A stretch of DNA of 38,153 bases, taken from assembly GCF_022347565.1 (NCBI RefSeq), contig NZ_JAKRGH010000036.1:1-38153 (forward strand), written 5' to 3'. Source of the DNA: Vibrio sp. Of7-15. GTDB lineage: Bacteria; Pseudomonadota; Gammaproteobacteria; Enterobacterales; Vibrionaceae. The position numbers and the translations under genes are program-made. Positions 25,595 through 33,422 of the stretch are shown here, one piece after another. Each line of letters starts with the position of its first letter. Position 1 is the stretch's first letter. Under the pieces are notes generated by a model. That model was given only the letters and a program-made list of their open reading frames with translations. It searched no databases and had not been told where the DNA came from.

Positions 25595-27262
25595 TTATTT
25601 TGTAATACGCTTATATTTAATGCGATGAGGTTCAGCCGCTTGCGCACCTAAGGTCTTTTTCAACCAGTCACTATATTGAGTATAGTTACCTTCGAAGAAG
25701 TTCACTTGACCTTCATCACGATAGTCAAGAATGTGGGTTGCGATGCGGTCTAGGAACCAACGGTCATGCGAAATAACCATAGCACAACCAGGGAACTCTA
25801 ATAGTGCTTCTTCAAGCGCACGTAGAGTTTCAACGTCTAGGTCATTGGTTGGCTCATCGAGTAGCAGTACGTTGCCGCCCGTTTTTAATAGTTTCGCTAA
25901 GTGAACACGATTACGTTCACCACCAGACAGTTCACCAATTTGTTTTTGCTGATCAACACCTTTGAAGTTAAAGCGTGAACAGTAAGCACGAGCTGGGATC
26001 TCGAAGTTGTTAATGCGAATGATGTCCGCACCTTCTGAGATTTCTTGGAATACGGTATTGTTGTCGTTCATGCTGTCACGGAACTGATCAACTGATGCTA
26101 ATTTCACCGTTTCACCCAGTTCAATGGTGCCTGAATCTGGTTGTTCTGTGCCACTTAGCATTTTGAATAGCGTTGACTTACCCGCGCCGTTCGCACCGAT
26201 AATACCCACGATTGCGCCTTTTGGCATGCTGAAAGATAAATCATCAATCAGAACACGGTCACCAAAAGATTTGGTTAGGTTAGTGACTTCAAGAACCTTA
26301 TCACCTAAACGCTCACCTGGTGGGATGAACAGTTCATTGGTTTCATTACGTTTCTGGTAATCACCTGTATTAAGTTCTTCAAAACGAGCCATACGGGCTT
26401 TGGATTTCGCTTGACGGCCTTTTGGATTTTGACGAACCCACTCAAGTTCTTTCTCAATGGTCTTTTGGCGTGCACTTTCCGTTGCTGCTTCTTGTTTCAG
26501 GCGCTCGTCTTTTTGCTCTAGCCAAGAGGTGTAGTTACCTTGCCATGGAATACCTTCACCACGGTCAAGTTCCAAGATCCAGCCAGCAGCGTTATCTAGG
26601 AAGTAACGGTCATGGGTAATGGCTACCACGGTGCCTGTGTAATCCACTAGGAAGTGCTCAAGCCATGCCACTGATTCTGCATCAAGGTGGTTGGTTGGCT
26701 CATCCAGAAGCAGCATGTCTGGTTTTTCTAGTAGTAGACGACAAATTGCAACACGGCGGCGCTCACCACCAGATAAGTGTTCAATTTTAGCGTCCCACTC
26801 AGGAAGGCGAAGTGCATCTGCTGCTCGCTCTAACGAGTTTTCTAGGTTATGGCCGTCTTTTGCTTGAATAAGAGCTTCTAGTTCGCCTTGCTCTTTAGCA
26901 AGAGCATCAAAATCTGCGCCTTCTTCAGCGTATGCCGCGTAGACTTCATCCAGACGAGTCAGTGCACCAGCAACGTCAGCAACAGCCTCTTCAACAATTT
27001 CACGAACGGTTTTAGATTCGTCTAGTACTGGCTCCTGTGGCAGGTAACCAACATTCAGGCCAGGTTGTGGGCGTGCTTCACCATCAATATCTTTATCGAT
27101 ACCAGCCATGATACGAAGTAGGGTCGATTTACCTGCGCCATTTAGGCCTAAAACACCAATTTTGGCGCCAGGGAAAAAACTAAGGGAGATGTCTTTCAGA
27201 ATTTGTCGTTTTGGCGGAACAATTTTGCTCACGCGCGACATGGTATATACGTATTCAGCCAT
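25595..27262 (-). CDS. ettA: Energy-dependent translational throttle ABC-F ATPase
   Basis: EttA binds the ribosomal E site and throttles entry into elongation when the ADP/ATP ratio is high. The 555-residue product has exactly the E. coli length and two ABC cassettes. The Walker A motifs are GLNGAGKST and GANGAGKST, the signature motifs LSGGERRRVA and LSGGERNRVH, and the Walker B regions LLLDEPTNHLD and LLLDEPTNDLD. The arm motif and the P-site tRNA interaction linker (RQKTIEKELEWVRQNPKGRQAKSKARMARF) are present, which separate EttA from Uup and other ABC-F proteins. It lacks membrane segments. The gene is divergent from slt, as part of a block (ettA, slt, trpR, yjjX) that is also contiguous in E. 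coli. Confidence 0.97.
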   Translation of the reverse strand: MAEYVYTMSRVSKIVPPKRQILKDISLSFFPGAKIGVLGLNGAGKSTLLRIMAGIDKDIDGEARPQPGLNVGYLPQEPVLDESKTVREIVEEAVADVAGALTRLDEVYAAYAEEGADFDALAKEQGELEALIQAKDGHNLENSLERAADALRLPEWDAKIEHLSGGERRRVAICRLLLEKPDMLLLDEPTNHLDAESVAWLEHFLVDYTGTVVAITHDRYFLDNAAGWILELDRGEGIPWQGNYTSWLEQKDERLKQEAATESARQKTIEKELEWVRQNPKGRQAKSKARMARFEELNTGDYQKRNETNELFIPPGERLGDKVLEVTNLTKSFGDRVLIDDLSFSMPKGAIVGIIGANGAGKSTLFKMLSGTEQPDSGTIELGETVKLASVDQFRDSMNDNNTVFQEISEGADIIRINNFEIPARAYCSRFNFKGVDQQKQIGELSGGERNRVHLAKLLKTGGNVLLLDEPTNDLDVETLRALEEALLEFPGCAMVISHDRWFLDRIATHILDYRDEGQVNFFEGNYTQYSDWLKKTLGAQAAEPHRIKYKRITK

Positions 27263-27389
27263 AGCCGGTTATATTCTCGTTGGGATCAAAAAACAGTATT
27301 TTACTCTTTCTAACACAAAGTTTAACAGCATTGAGCGTAATTAGTGGTTAATATGATCTCAATCTATCGAGGAAAAAGGGCTCTTTTGT

Positions 27390-29336
27390 ATGTCGCAATC
27401 TAAAAATTACCATTGGAAGGTAATGTCTGCCGGGATTTTGCTAGGCTCGGTGGCATACACCAGTCAAGCTGCATCGGTGTCAGACAATGTGAAGCAGCAG
27501 AGAATCGATTATCAATCTGCTCAAAAGGCGCTAGATAGCAGAGACGTAAAGGCGTTTGAGCGTATTCGTCCTAAAATAGCGGATTACCCTTTAACACCTT
27601 ATGTGGACTATCGAGCCTTTTTAATTGATTTGAATGAAAGAACACCTAAAGAAGTCCACTCTTTTTCTAAAAAATACAGTGAGCTGCCATTTAGCTCTAA
27701 TTTGCCTTTTCACTACCTATCTTCTTTAGGGCGCGGTAAACAGTGGCAAACGTTTTTGGAGTACCGCCCTGAGCCGCCAAGAACTCAGTCTTTGCAGTGT
27801 TATTATTACCGAGCGCAACTGGCGCAAGGGAATAAACAAGTCGCATGGGGGGGAGCGAACCAGTTGTGGTTAAACGGTAACTCCATTGATGATGCCTGTG
27901 ATCCTCTCTTTAAAGAATGGACCAAAGCTAAGCTACGCACGGATGAAGTCATTCTAGATCGCATGGTACTCTCCTTCGAAAAGCGTAATCTGTCACTATT
28001 AAAGTATTTAGCGAAATTACCATCAGGTGATAGTGCGAAAGCGCAGGCTAAAAAAATCATCGCCCTTTATCAAAAACCTGAAACAGTAGGGACTTACTCG
28101 CGCAAGAGTAAAGTGACTGAGGTTAATCAAAAGGTGGTTGAGTTAGCTTTTCAGAAGCTTGCTCGTCAAGATACTAAGAAGGCCGTGAAAGTTTACCCTC
28201 AAGTGATTAAAGGGCAGCATTACAAAGAAGATAAACAGCAATCATTAGCGGAATATGTGGCGTTTCGTTTGATGAATACAGACTCGGAAGAGTTGGCCAA
28301 CTGGCGTGATCTGGTGTTAGTGAATTCAGATCGTTCGGTGTTGGTTGAAAGACGTATTCGTTTGGCATTGCAACATTCGGATTGGGCTGACGTTAAAAAG
28401 TGGATTGCGGTACTTTCCAAAGATAAACAGGATTCATTGCGTTGGCAGTATTGGTTAGCCCGTGTCGAGCAATCGGAAGGGAAAGACGATGAAGCAAAGG
28501 AGCGGTTAGCATCATTGCTTGGGCAGCGTAATTTTTACAGTGTTGCGGCGGCTCATGCCTTGTCGAAACCTATTGAATACCCGGTGAAACAAGCGAAAAA
28601 GAGCAGCTCTGATATTACAGGATTTGCAGGTGCATTAGAGCGTATTGATGAATTGATCCGTGTAGATAAGCTAGAAGCAGCAAAAACAGAGTGGGGCTTT
28701 TTATTAAAGCGCAGTACACAAGAGCAAGTGGTGTCGTTAGCTTCTTATGCGGCAGGTAAAAAGTGGCACCATTTAACGGTAACTGCCACGATAAAAGGCA
28801 AATTATGGGACTATGTTGACCTGCGTTTCCCTCTTGCACACCAGTGGTGGTTTGATTTTTACAGTAAGCAGCGCCAAGTTGATAAAGTGACCTTAATGGC
28901 GTTAGCTCGACAAGAAAGTGCGATGTACTCTCAGGCACGCTCGCCAGTGGGAGCGCGTGGTTTAATGCAGCTAATGCCTACTACAGCGAAATACACGGCT
29001 AAGAAATTGGGTGATAAATACAAAGGGGATGCGAGCTTATACGATGTGGGTACCAATATTCGTTTAGGGAGTAGTTACTTAAAAAGCTTGTTAGAGCAAT
29101 ACGATAATAACCGTATTTTTGCGTTTGCAGGTTATAACGCAGGCCCTAATCGAGTAAAGCGTTGGCGTAAGCGCAGCGCAGGGAATTTGGATGCTTATGC
29201 GTTCATTGAATCTATTCCATTTAAAGAGACTCGTGGGTATGTGCAAAATGTCCTTATGTTTGAAACTTACTACCGTAATTTATTGAATATCAACGGTGAG
29301 TTTTTAACGAAACACGAACTGGCGCTAAGATATTAA
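27390..29336 (+). CDS. slt: Soluble lytic murein transglycosylase (Slt70 type)
   Basis: Slt cleaves the MurNAc-GlcNAc bond of peptidoglycan to give 1,6-anhydro products. The 648-residue product begins with a Sec signal peptide (hydrophobic core AGILLGSVAYTSQA, cleavage likely after SQA). It is followed by a long alpha-superhelical U/L region and a C-terminal SLT domain. MALARQESAMYSQARSP carries the catalytic E509, and RGLMQLMP and AFAGYNAGPNRVKRW complete the active site. Length is typical of Slt70. A purine-rich GAGGAAAAAGG lies rather far (about 17 nt) upstream of the ATG, so the start is fairly but not perfectly certain. trpR follows 68 nt downstream, as in E. coli. Confidence 0.96.
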   Translation: MSQSKNYHWKVMSAGILLGSVAYTSQAASVSDNVKQQRIDYQSAQKALDSRDVKAFERIRPKIADYPLTPYVDYRAFLIDLNERTPKEVHSFSKKYSELPFSSNLPFHYLSSLGRGKQWQTFLEYRPEPPRTQSLQCYYYRAQLAQGNKQVAWGGANQLWLNGNSIDDACDPLFKEWTKAKLRTDEVILDRMVLSFEKRNLSLLKYLAKLPSGDSAKAQAKKIIALYQKPETVGTYSRKSKVTEVNQKVVELAFQKLARQDTKKAVKVYPQVIKGQHYKEDKQQSLAEYVAFRLMNTDSEELANWRDLVLVNSDRSVLVERRIRLALQHSDWADVKKWIAVLSKDKQDSLRWQYWLARVEQSEGKDDEAKERLASLLGQRNFYSVAAAHALSKPIEYPVKQAKKSSSDITGFAGALERIDELIRVDKLEAAKTEWGFLLKRSTQEQVVSLASYAAGKKWHHLTVTATIKGKLWDYVDLRFPLAHQWWFDFYSKQRQVDKVTLMALARQESAMYSQARSPVGARGLMQLMPTTAKYTAKKLGDKYKGDASLYDVGTNIRLGSSYLKSLLEQYDNNRIFAFAGYNAGPNRVKRWRKRSAGNLDAYAFIESIPFKETRGYVQNVLMFETYYRNLLNINGEFLTKHELALRY

Positions 29337-29404
29337 TCGCTAGTAGGCCGTTTAGCGTTACAATGCGTGTGAATGAACAAAGACTAAATAACACTGAGGT
29401 AGAT

Positions 29405-29710
29405 ATGTCTTCAACACCTGACTTTTCTGACTGGCAAAAGATGATGGAGCTTGTGAAATCTGCATCTGATGAAGATAAGCATTCTTTATTGCTGACTATG
29501 CTCATGACACCGGATGAACGTGATGTGATGCTTGCACGTGTTAATATTTTGCATGAGCTATTGCAAGGTGAGTTAAGCCAGCGTCAGATCAGTCAGGCTT
29601 TGGGAGTGGGCATAGCAACCATTACTCGTGGATCGACAGAGTTGAAAAATAGATCGGATGCCGATAAACAGTGGTTACATCAGTTTTTAGCAGAGCAAGC
29701 CGGAAAATAG
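29405..29710 (+). CDS. trpR: Trp operon repressor
   Basis: TrpR, with bound tryptophan, represses trp and related genes. The 101-residue product has the TrpR helix-turn-helix, ELSQRQISQALGVGIATITRGSTELK, and the upstream dimer helices (LLLTMLMTPDERDVMLARVNILHELLQGE). I chose the ATG at 29405, where GAGG lies a few bases upstream. An ATG at 29363 in frame would add fourteen residues with no family counterpart. A single CTAG occurs upstream, but I do not see a full Trp operator for autoregulation. It is followed by a long palindromic hairpin facing yjjX. Confidence 0.96.
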   Translation: MSSTPDFSDWQKMMELVKSASDEDKHSLLLTMLMTPDERDVMLARVNILHELLQGELSQRQISQALGVGIATITRGSTELKNRSDADKQWLHQFLAEQAGK

Positions 29711-29733
29711 TTTCGCATTAACATAAATGAACG

Positions 29734-29763
29734 AGGGGCTGTTAGATGAATCTAGCAGCCCCT
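29734..29763. terminator. Long palindromic hairpin between trpR and yjjX
   Basis: AGGGGCTG plus TAGAT pair with ATCTA plus CAGCCCCT. The single intervening T/G position is a wobble pair, so the stem runs 14 bp around a 2-nt loop. The downstream T content is low on both strands (TGTGTATGTG on the plus strand). It is probably a two-way transcription end, but efficiency is uncertain. Confidence 0.6.
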
Positions 29764-29790
29764 TGTGTATGTGTTTAATGAAGCAGGCAA

Positions 29791-30309
29791 TTATGAAAAA
29801 TGCTCTGGGTTCATAAAAGGGATTAACGCTAAAATTAAGGCTTGGTGATAGACCGAACTACGGCTAAGTAGGTTATTAGTGAGTAGCCCAATGGCTCCGC
29901 CTTTTTGTTTGATGTTTTGAGTGTTGAACATGTTATCCATTACATCACCAAGTTCATGCCCTTTGGCTATTTCTGTCAGTGCTTCAGGTGGTAGCATTAA
30001 GCTGGAAGAGCGAGACTCTCCTCGTTGCTGCTTATCTTCAATCACCATCCAGGCAAAGGTAAAACCCTCTTCAATACCAGCCTCTAAACCCACGAAATAG
30101 TCTGCATTAGGGTATTGTATTTTTGTGTCTTTTACACGATTACGGGCACCAGCTAAGGTTTCCTCACAAGATAGAGGTTGATCGGCAACAAGGCTTTTGG
30201 CGTGGGATCCTTGGAAGTGAAAAGCGGTATCAGGAAAGCATTGAGTAAAAGCATCTTGTACTGCTTTTATTTTGGCTGGGTTCATGGAGCCAACAATTAC
30301 TGTTTTCAT
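29791..30309 (-). CDS. yjjX: Inosine/xanthosine triphosphatase
   Basis: YjjX hydrolyses non-canonical ITP and XTP to the diphosphates and so keeps deaminated purines out of nucleic acids. The 172-residue product matches the E. coli family (170) with VIVGSMNPAKIKAVQDAF at the N-terminus, SCEETLAGARNRV, DYFVGLEAGIEEG and the KQKGGAIGLLTNNLLSR segment. It is convergent with trpR, the same pairing as in E. coli. A short 3' spacing separates it from the trpR-yjjX hairpin. The start ATG at 30309 has no strong ribosome-binding site but fits the family N-terminus. Confidence 0.94.
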   Translation of the reverse strand: MKTVIVGSMNPAKIKAVQDAFTQCFPDTAFHFQGSHAKSLVADQPLSCEETLAGARNRVKDTKIQYPNADYFVGLEAGIEEGFTFAWMVIEDKQQRGESRSSSLMLPPEALTEIAKGHELGDVMDNMFNTQNIKQKGGAIGLLTNNLLSRSSVYHQALILALIPFMNPEHFS

Positions 30310-30389
30310 GTGTTTTATTTATCTAAAAATTAAATAATAAGGCAGCAATATATTGTGAGCATTGCTGCCGAATACGTAAGAATCTGATC

Positions 30390-31568
30390 TTATTCCGGAA
30401 TATTGAGTGTCACTGGCTCTACATTTTCAATTGGGTAGCAGCCTAGTACTTTGACGTAACGGGTGATATCAGTGAGCTCCGACAAGACTTGTTGCATGGC
30501 GTCTGACTTCAGGTTGCCATCTAAGTCGACATAAAACATCTCTTCCCATGGATTACCCATCACAGGACGAGACTCAAGCTTCGTCATATTAATGTTGTAC
30601 TTTCTTAGTACCAGTAATGATTCCACTAGGGATCCGGCATCTTGCGAGGTAGACATGATCAGAGTCGTTTTGGCCGGAATTTGTTCAGAAACATCAACGG
30701 GTTTACGTGCGACGACGATGAAGCGAGTGAAGTTTTCAGTTTGGTTGGCAATGTCACCTCTTAAAGGTTGTAGGCCGTATAACTTACCGCTTGAGGCATT
30801 ACCAATAGCGGCAATGTGCGGTGAGTTAAGTTCTTTCACTTTCAGCATGGCGTCAGCAGTGCTTGCGCAAGACTCCAGTACCACGTTATCTAAACGGCTT
30901 AAAAACTCACTGCATTGCTGATGAGGCTGTGGATGGGAATACAGCGTCTTAATTTGCTCTAGGCTAGTTTCTGTGGTGGTTAATAAGCAATGATCAATGG
31001 GCTGTGTGATCTCCCCTACGATGTATAAGCTGGTGTGCTGAAGTAGATCGTAGACCTCGTTAATCGAGCCTGAACTGGTATTTTCAATGGGCAGTACGCC
31101 ATAGTCAGCATGGCCCGATTCCACGGTTTTTACCACTTCTCTAAAAGACTCGCAGCTTAACTCAGCGAGCTCTGTATTTTTTCGGCTAAAGTAATGACGA
31201 CTGGCAAGGTTAGAGTAAGAGCCCTTAGAGCCTAAAAATGCGACGCGTGCAATGGGCTTGCGGCTTTGTGGGTTTGCTAAGTGCTGAAGGTAAGATTGTT
31301 GCAGTAAAACAGAGTCTTCAATAATCGTATGGAAGATTTGAGTAATGTATTGAGCATCTAACTCATGGTGTTGTTTGCCGTTGTTAATGAGTTTCACGAG
31401 CAGCTGCTGTTCACGCTTTGGATCGCGAACAGGCTTTGACGTTTCAACTTTGCTTTTGGCAACTTCAATACTTAACTTTCTGCGTTCGGATAACAGGGTT
31501 AGTAACTCATTATCTAAATCATTCAGTCGTAATCTGATCTCTTCCAGTGAATATTTTTTTTCTGTCAT
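30390..31568 (-). CDS. pheA: Bifunctional chorismate mutase / prephenate dehydratase (P-protein)
   Basis: PheA makes prephenate from chorismate and dehydrates it to phenylpyruvate for phenylalanine. The 392-residue product has three parts. Residues 1 to about 95 are an AroQ mutase (LRLNDLDNELLTLLSERRKLSIEVAKSK). About 105-285 is the dehydratase (VAFLGSKGSYSNLA, GVLPIENTSSGSINEVYDLL, ENFTRFIVVAR). A C-terminal ACT domain has LESRPVMGNPWEEMFYVDL, the phenylalanine-binding site for feedback inhibition. The length is close to E. coli PheA (386). It is preceded by a leader peptide and attenuator, so transcription should respond to charged tRNA-Phe. The gene has no TyrR-like box that I can see. Confidence 0.98.
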   Translation of the reverse strand: MTEKKYSLEEIRLRLNDLDNELLTLLSERRKLSIEVAKSKVETSKPVRDPKREQQLLVKLINNGKQHHELDAQYITQIFHTIIEDSVLLQQSYLQHLANPQSRKPIARVAFLGSKGSYSNLASRHYFSRKNTELAELSCESFREVVKTVESGHADYGVLPIENTSSGSINEVYDLLQHTSLYIVGEITQPIDHCLLTTTETSLEQIKTLYSHPQPHQQCSEFLSRLDNVVLESCASTADAMLKVKELNSPHIAAIGNASSGKLYGLQPLRGDIANQTENFTRFIVVARKPVDVSEQIPAKTTLIMSTSQDAGSLVESLLVLRKYNINMTKLESRPVMGNPWEEMFYVDLDGNLKSDAMQQVLSELTDITRYVKVLGCYPIENVEPVTLNIPE

Positions 31569-31585
31569 CTCTTATTCCTTCAGCT

Positions 31586-31614
31586 ATAAAAAAGCCCCCC
31601 AAGTTGGGAGGCTT
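31586..31614 (-). terminator. pheA attenuator
   Basis: On the minus strand AAGCCTCCC, an AACTT loop and GGGGGGCTT form a 9-bp stem with one U-G pair, followed by TTTTTTAT. It lies between pheL and pheA. Its upstream arm (GCCTCC, 31607-31612) can instead pair with GGAGGC (31653-31658), the candidate antiterminator. Confidence 0.9.
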
Positions 31615-31697
31615 CTCTGTTCGTCTTTAGCTTATCTCTAATACGATCAAACGCCTCCATTAATGGGGGGATAGAAAGAAGCTAAAGAAAAACAGAG
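31615..31697 (-). promoter_or_regulatory. Alternative leader RNA structure of pheA
   Basis: On the minus strand CTCTGTT-TTT-CTTTAGCTT (31697-31679), within the Phe codons of pheL, pairs with AAGCTAAAG-ACG-AACAGAG (31633-31615) over 7 plus 9 bp around a 3x3 internal loop. The loop of this long hairpin contains GGAGGC. If it forms, GGAGGC:GCCTCC pairing would be a pseudoknot, which favours the terminator. A ribosome stalled on the Phe codons would open it and allow antitermination. This is an inferred model. Confidence 0.6.
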
Positions 31698-31710
31698 TAC
31701 GTAGTCGCAT
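31660..31710 (-). CDS. pheL: pheA leader peptide
   Basis: This 16-codon frame lies on the minus strand between a sigma-70 promoter and the pheA attenuator. It encodes MRLRTLFFFSFFLSPH, with five phenylalanines (positions 7-9, 11 and 12). E. coli PheL has the same design. Scarcity of charged tRNA-Phe would stall the ribosome over these codons and prevent attenuator formation. It was missed by longer-ORF criteria because of its size. The ribosome-binding site is weak (AGACGG). The call rests on location, composition and the downstream structure. Confidence 0.93.
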   Translation of the reverse strand: MRLRTLFFFSFFLSPH

Positions 31711-31755
31711 TATTAAACCGTCTATAAATATGGGGTGCTTTTAACCAGTGCTTTC

Positions 31756-31784
31756 ACAATAAGGAAGCTGATCCCTATCGTCAA
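31756..31784 (-). promoter_or_regulatory. Sigma-70 promoter for pheL-pheA
   Basis: On the minus strand -35 TTGACG (31784-31779), a 17-bp spacer and -10 TATTGT (31761-31756). The start would fall near 31749, about 40 nt before the pheL ATG. Confidence 0.72.
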
Positions 31785-31801
31785 GAGAAATAATTCGAAA
31801 C

Positions 31802-31836
31802 AAAAAACAACGCCCCTAAAGGTAGGGGCGTTGTTT
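31802..31836 (-). terminator. Rho-independent terminator of raiA
   Basis: AACAACGCCCCT and AGGGGCGTTGTT form a 12-bp perfect stem with a 6-nt loop, followed on the minus strand by six T. Confidence 0.92.
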
Positions 31837-31862
31837 AAAAATTCGATGTCCTCGTGTGCAGA

Positions 31863-32198
31863 TTATGCGTCTTCTTCTTCTAGCACCGGCTTGTCGATAT
31901 GAGTGGCACGACGTGATTCCGGTTTATGTTGTTGCTTATTCAGCTGACGTTCTAGTTTTTGGCTAACTTCTGTAATGGCACCAAATAGATCTTCATGTTC
32001 AGCGGAAGCGACCAGTTGAGTTCCAGGGATACTGGCGTTGGCTTCTACTTTGTGCTTCTTGCCTGGCCCTTTTGTTACCGTTGCGTGGCCACCAATAACG
32101 TCAACTTGCCACTTTTTCAGTTTGTTAAACTTAGCTTCAATGCGCTCACGGATAGCAGGAGTAATGTCGATGTTTTTACCAGTGATTTCTACTTTCAT
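31863..32198 (-). CDS. raiA: Ribosome-associated inhibitor / hibernation factor RaiA
   Basis: RaiA (YfiA) binds the 30S decoding region and inactivates 70S ribosomes under stress or in stationary phase. The 111-residue product aligns with the E. coli protein (113): KNIDITPAIRERIEAKFNKLKKWQ, the basic beta sheet, LVASAEHEDLFGAITEVSQKLERQLNK, and a short acidic tail ending LEEEDA, as expected of RaiA. Its position beside pheA is the E. coli arrangement. GAGGAAAG lies upstream of the ATG. A near-consensus CRP site centred about 40 bp upstream of a plausible transcription start suggests activation by cAMP-CRP in poor carbon conditions. Confidence 0.95.
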   Translation of the reverse strand: MKVEITGKNIDITPAIRERIEAKFNKLKKWQVDVIGGHATVTKGPGKKHKVEANASIPGTQLVASAEHEDLFGAITEVSQKLERQLNKQQHKPESRRATHIDKPVLEEEDA

Positions 32199-32239
32199 AT
32201 GCGCTTTCCTCTATTGCGGCCCCTTGTTGGGTTAACTTC

Positions 32240-32284
32240 AGATTACTTATCTGTGAAGAAAAAAATGTGATCTATATCATGTTT
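32240..32284 (-). promoter_or_regulatory. CRP-dependent (class II) promoter for raiA
   Basis: A 22-bp site at 32263-32284 matches the CRP consensus at 19 positions: the left half AAATGTGATCT is perfect and the right half ATATCATGTTT has three changes. On the minus strand a -10 TAATCT (32245-32240) puts the start near 32233, so the CRP centre (32273.5) falls at about -41, the class II position, in place of a -35 box. Confidence 0.7.
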
Positions 32285-32500
32285 ATTTCTAGGGAGGTAA
32301 TAAAGGGCGGCATATGTGATCCTAAACAAAGGCTGGCATTTTATTTCAATTAAAAGCTTGCTGTATTCAAAATAAATGCTAGATTCTTAAAGGTTAAGTT
32401 GCTAAAAATACACGTTTTTAGGGGCTTTTCTCGATTTTAAATTTAGAGGCGGCGAAAAAATAATCATGCCGTTATATAAAGTCGATGAATGTATTGCATA
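32285..32500. other. Unassigned intergenic interval between raiA promoter and bamD terminator
   Basis: This is part of a 361-bp gap between raiA and bamD. No credible ORF is present. A plus-strand promoter-like pair, TTGCTG with a 16-bp spacer and TAGATT, lies around 32360-32388. It is followed by the strong two-way terminator at 32501-32534, so a short RNA of about 140 nt is possible. This is speculative. I see no Csr-type GGA array or other known RNA signature. Confidence 0.3.
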
Positions 32501-32534
32501 AAAAAAGAGCAGCTCATCTTGGCTGCTCTTTTTT
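32501..32534. terminator. Bidirectional terminator beyond bamD
   Basis: AAAAAAGAGCAGC and GCTGCTCTTTTTT form a 13-bp stem with an 8-nt loop. T runs occur on both strands. On the minus strand it ends bamD. Confidence 0.92.
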
Positions 32535-32559
32535 GTTGGTAGTAATATTGAATAAATCG

Positions 32560-33282
32560 TTACGGATTCAATTCAATCAGCTGCTTGGTACGATTAATTG
32601 GTTCTTCTAATCCTAACTCTTCATACGCTTGCAACATAATATCTAATGACTGGCGAGCGGCTTCTGTGTCAGGGTAAGTGCGTTGGATATTTTGGCTGCG
32701 GTTAATGGCAGCGATCCAAGCTTCTCGGCGAAGATAAAAGTCAGCGGCAGCCAATTCATAGTTAGCAAGTCGGTTTTTTAATGCAAACAAACGTTTTTGT
32801 GCATCGGCAGCGTATAAGCTATTCGGGTAACGTTCCAATAATTTTTTGAAATCACGGAATGCGGCACGAGCAGGCTCTGGATCGCGATCACTTCGTTCTA
32901 TATTAAATAAGTCGTGCATGAAATTACGATCTTGAGCCATCATTGTCAGTCCACGCATGTACAAAACCCAATCGGCTTTTTCATGAGTTGGATTTAATCG
33001 TGTAAATCTGTCGATGGTTGCTTGGCCTAGAGCTAGATCGTCGTTTTTGTAATATGCGTAGATAAGATCCAGCTGAACTTGTTCTGAATATGGGCCAAAT
33101 GGATAACGCGAATCCAGAGCCTCAAGTTTTTCTATTGCATTGATCCAGTTGCCACTTTGAAGAGAAAGCTGTGCGTCGGAGTAGAGCTCTGCTGGTGGAA
33201 CATCAGGGACAATTTCATCACTGCTTGAGCAACCAGTTAATACGGCCAAAGCCAGTAATGCAGATAAAGTTAGGCGTTTCAT
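32560..33282 (-). CDS. bamD: Outer membrane assembly lipoprotein BamD
   Basis: BamD is the essential lipoprotein of the BAM complex that inserts beta-barrel proteins. The 240-residue product begins with the signal MKRLTLSALLALAVLTGCSS (lipobox LTGC, Cys18, Ser at +2, so outer-membrane targeted). Five TPR-like helical repeats follow, with landmarks RYPFGPYSEQVQLDLIYAYYK, RLNPTHEKADWVLYMRG and FFKKLLERYPNSLYAADA-like residues (DFKKLLERYPNSLYAADA). It has the length of E. coli BamD (245). It is divergent from rluD across 140 bp, the E. coli layout. Codon start and signal agree, so the start is certain. Confidence 0.96.
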   Translation of the reverse strand: MKRLTLSALLALAVLTGCSSSDEIVPDVPPAELYSDAQLSLQSGNWINAIEKLEALDSRYPFGPYSEQVQLDLIYAYYKNDDLALGQATIDRFTRLNPTHEKADWVLYMRGLTMMAQDRNFMHDLFNIERSDRDPEPARAAFRDFKKLLERYPNSLYAADAQKRLFALKNRLANYELAAADFYLRREAWIAAINRSQNIQRTYPDTEAARQSLDIMLQAYEELGLEEPINRTKQLIELNP

Positions 33283-33422
33283 TACAGCGTTTGCTTCCTT
33301 GATTTTAAATATTTCTTACATCATCCATTACGGAATGAGCCGTTAACAGATACAATGAACAATTACACCCATTTTAACCTAGCGTGCGGCTATTAGTCTC
33401 ACGGTTTTTGAAAAAGTTCGAT

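Noticed and set aside
29337-29404. Possible Trp operator (CTAG motif) before trpR
   Set aside because: Only a single CTAG half is present and the symmetric partner is missing.
30592-30921. 109-codon plus-strand frame within pheA
   Set aside because: It is antisense to the P-protein catalytic region, with no motif.
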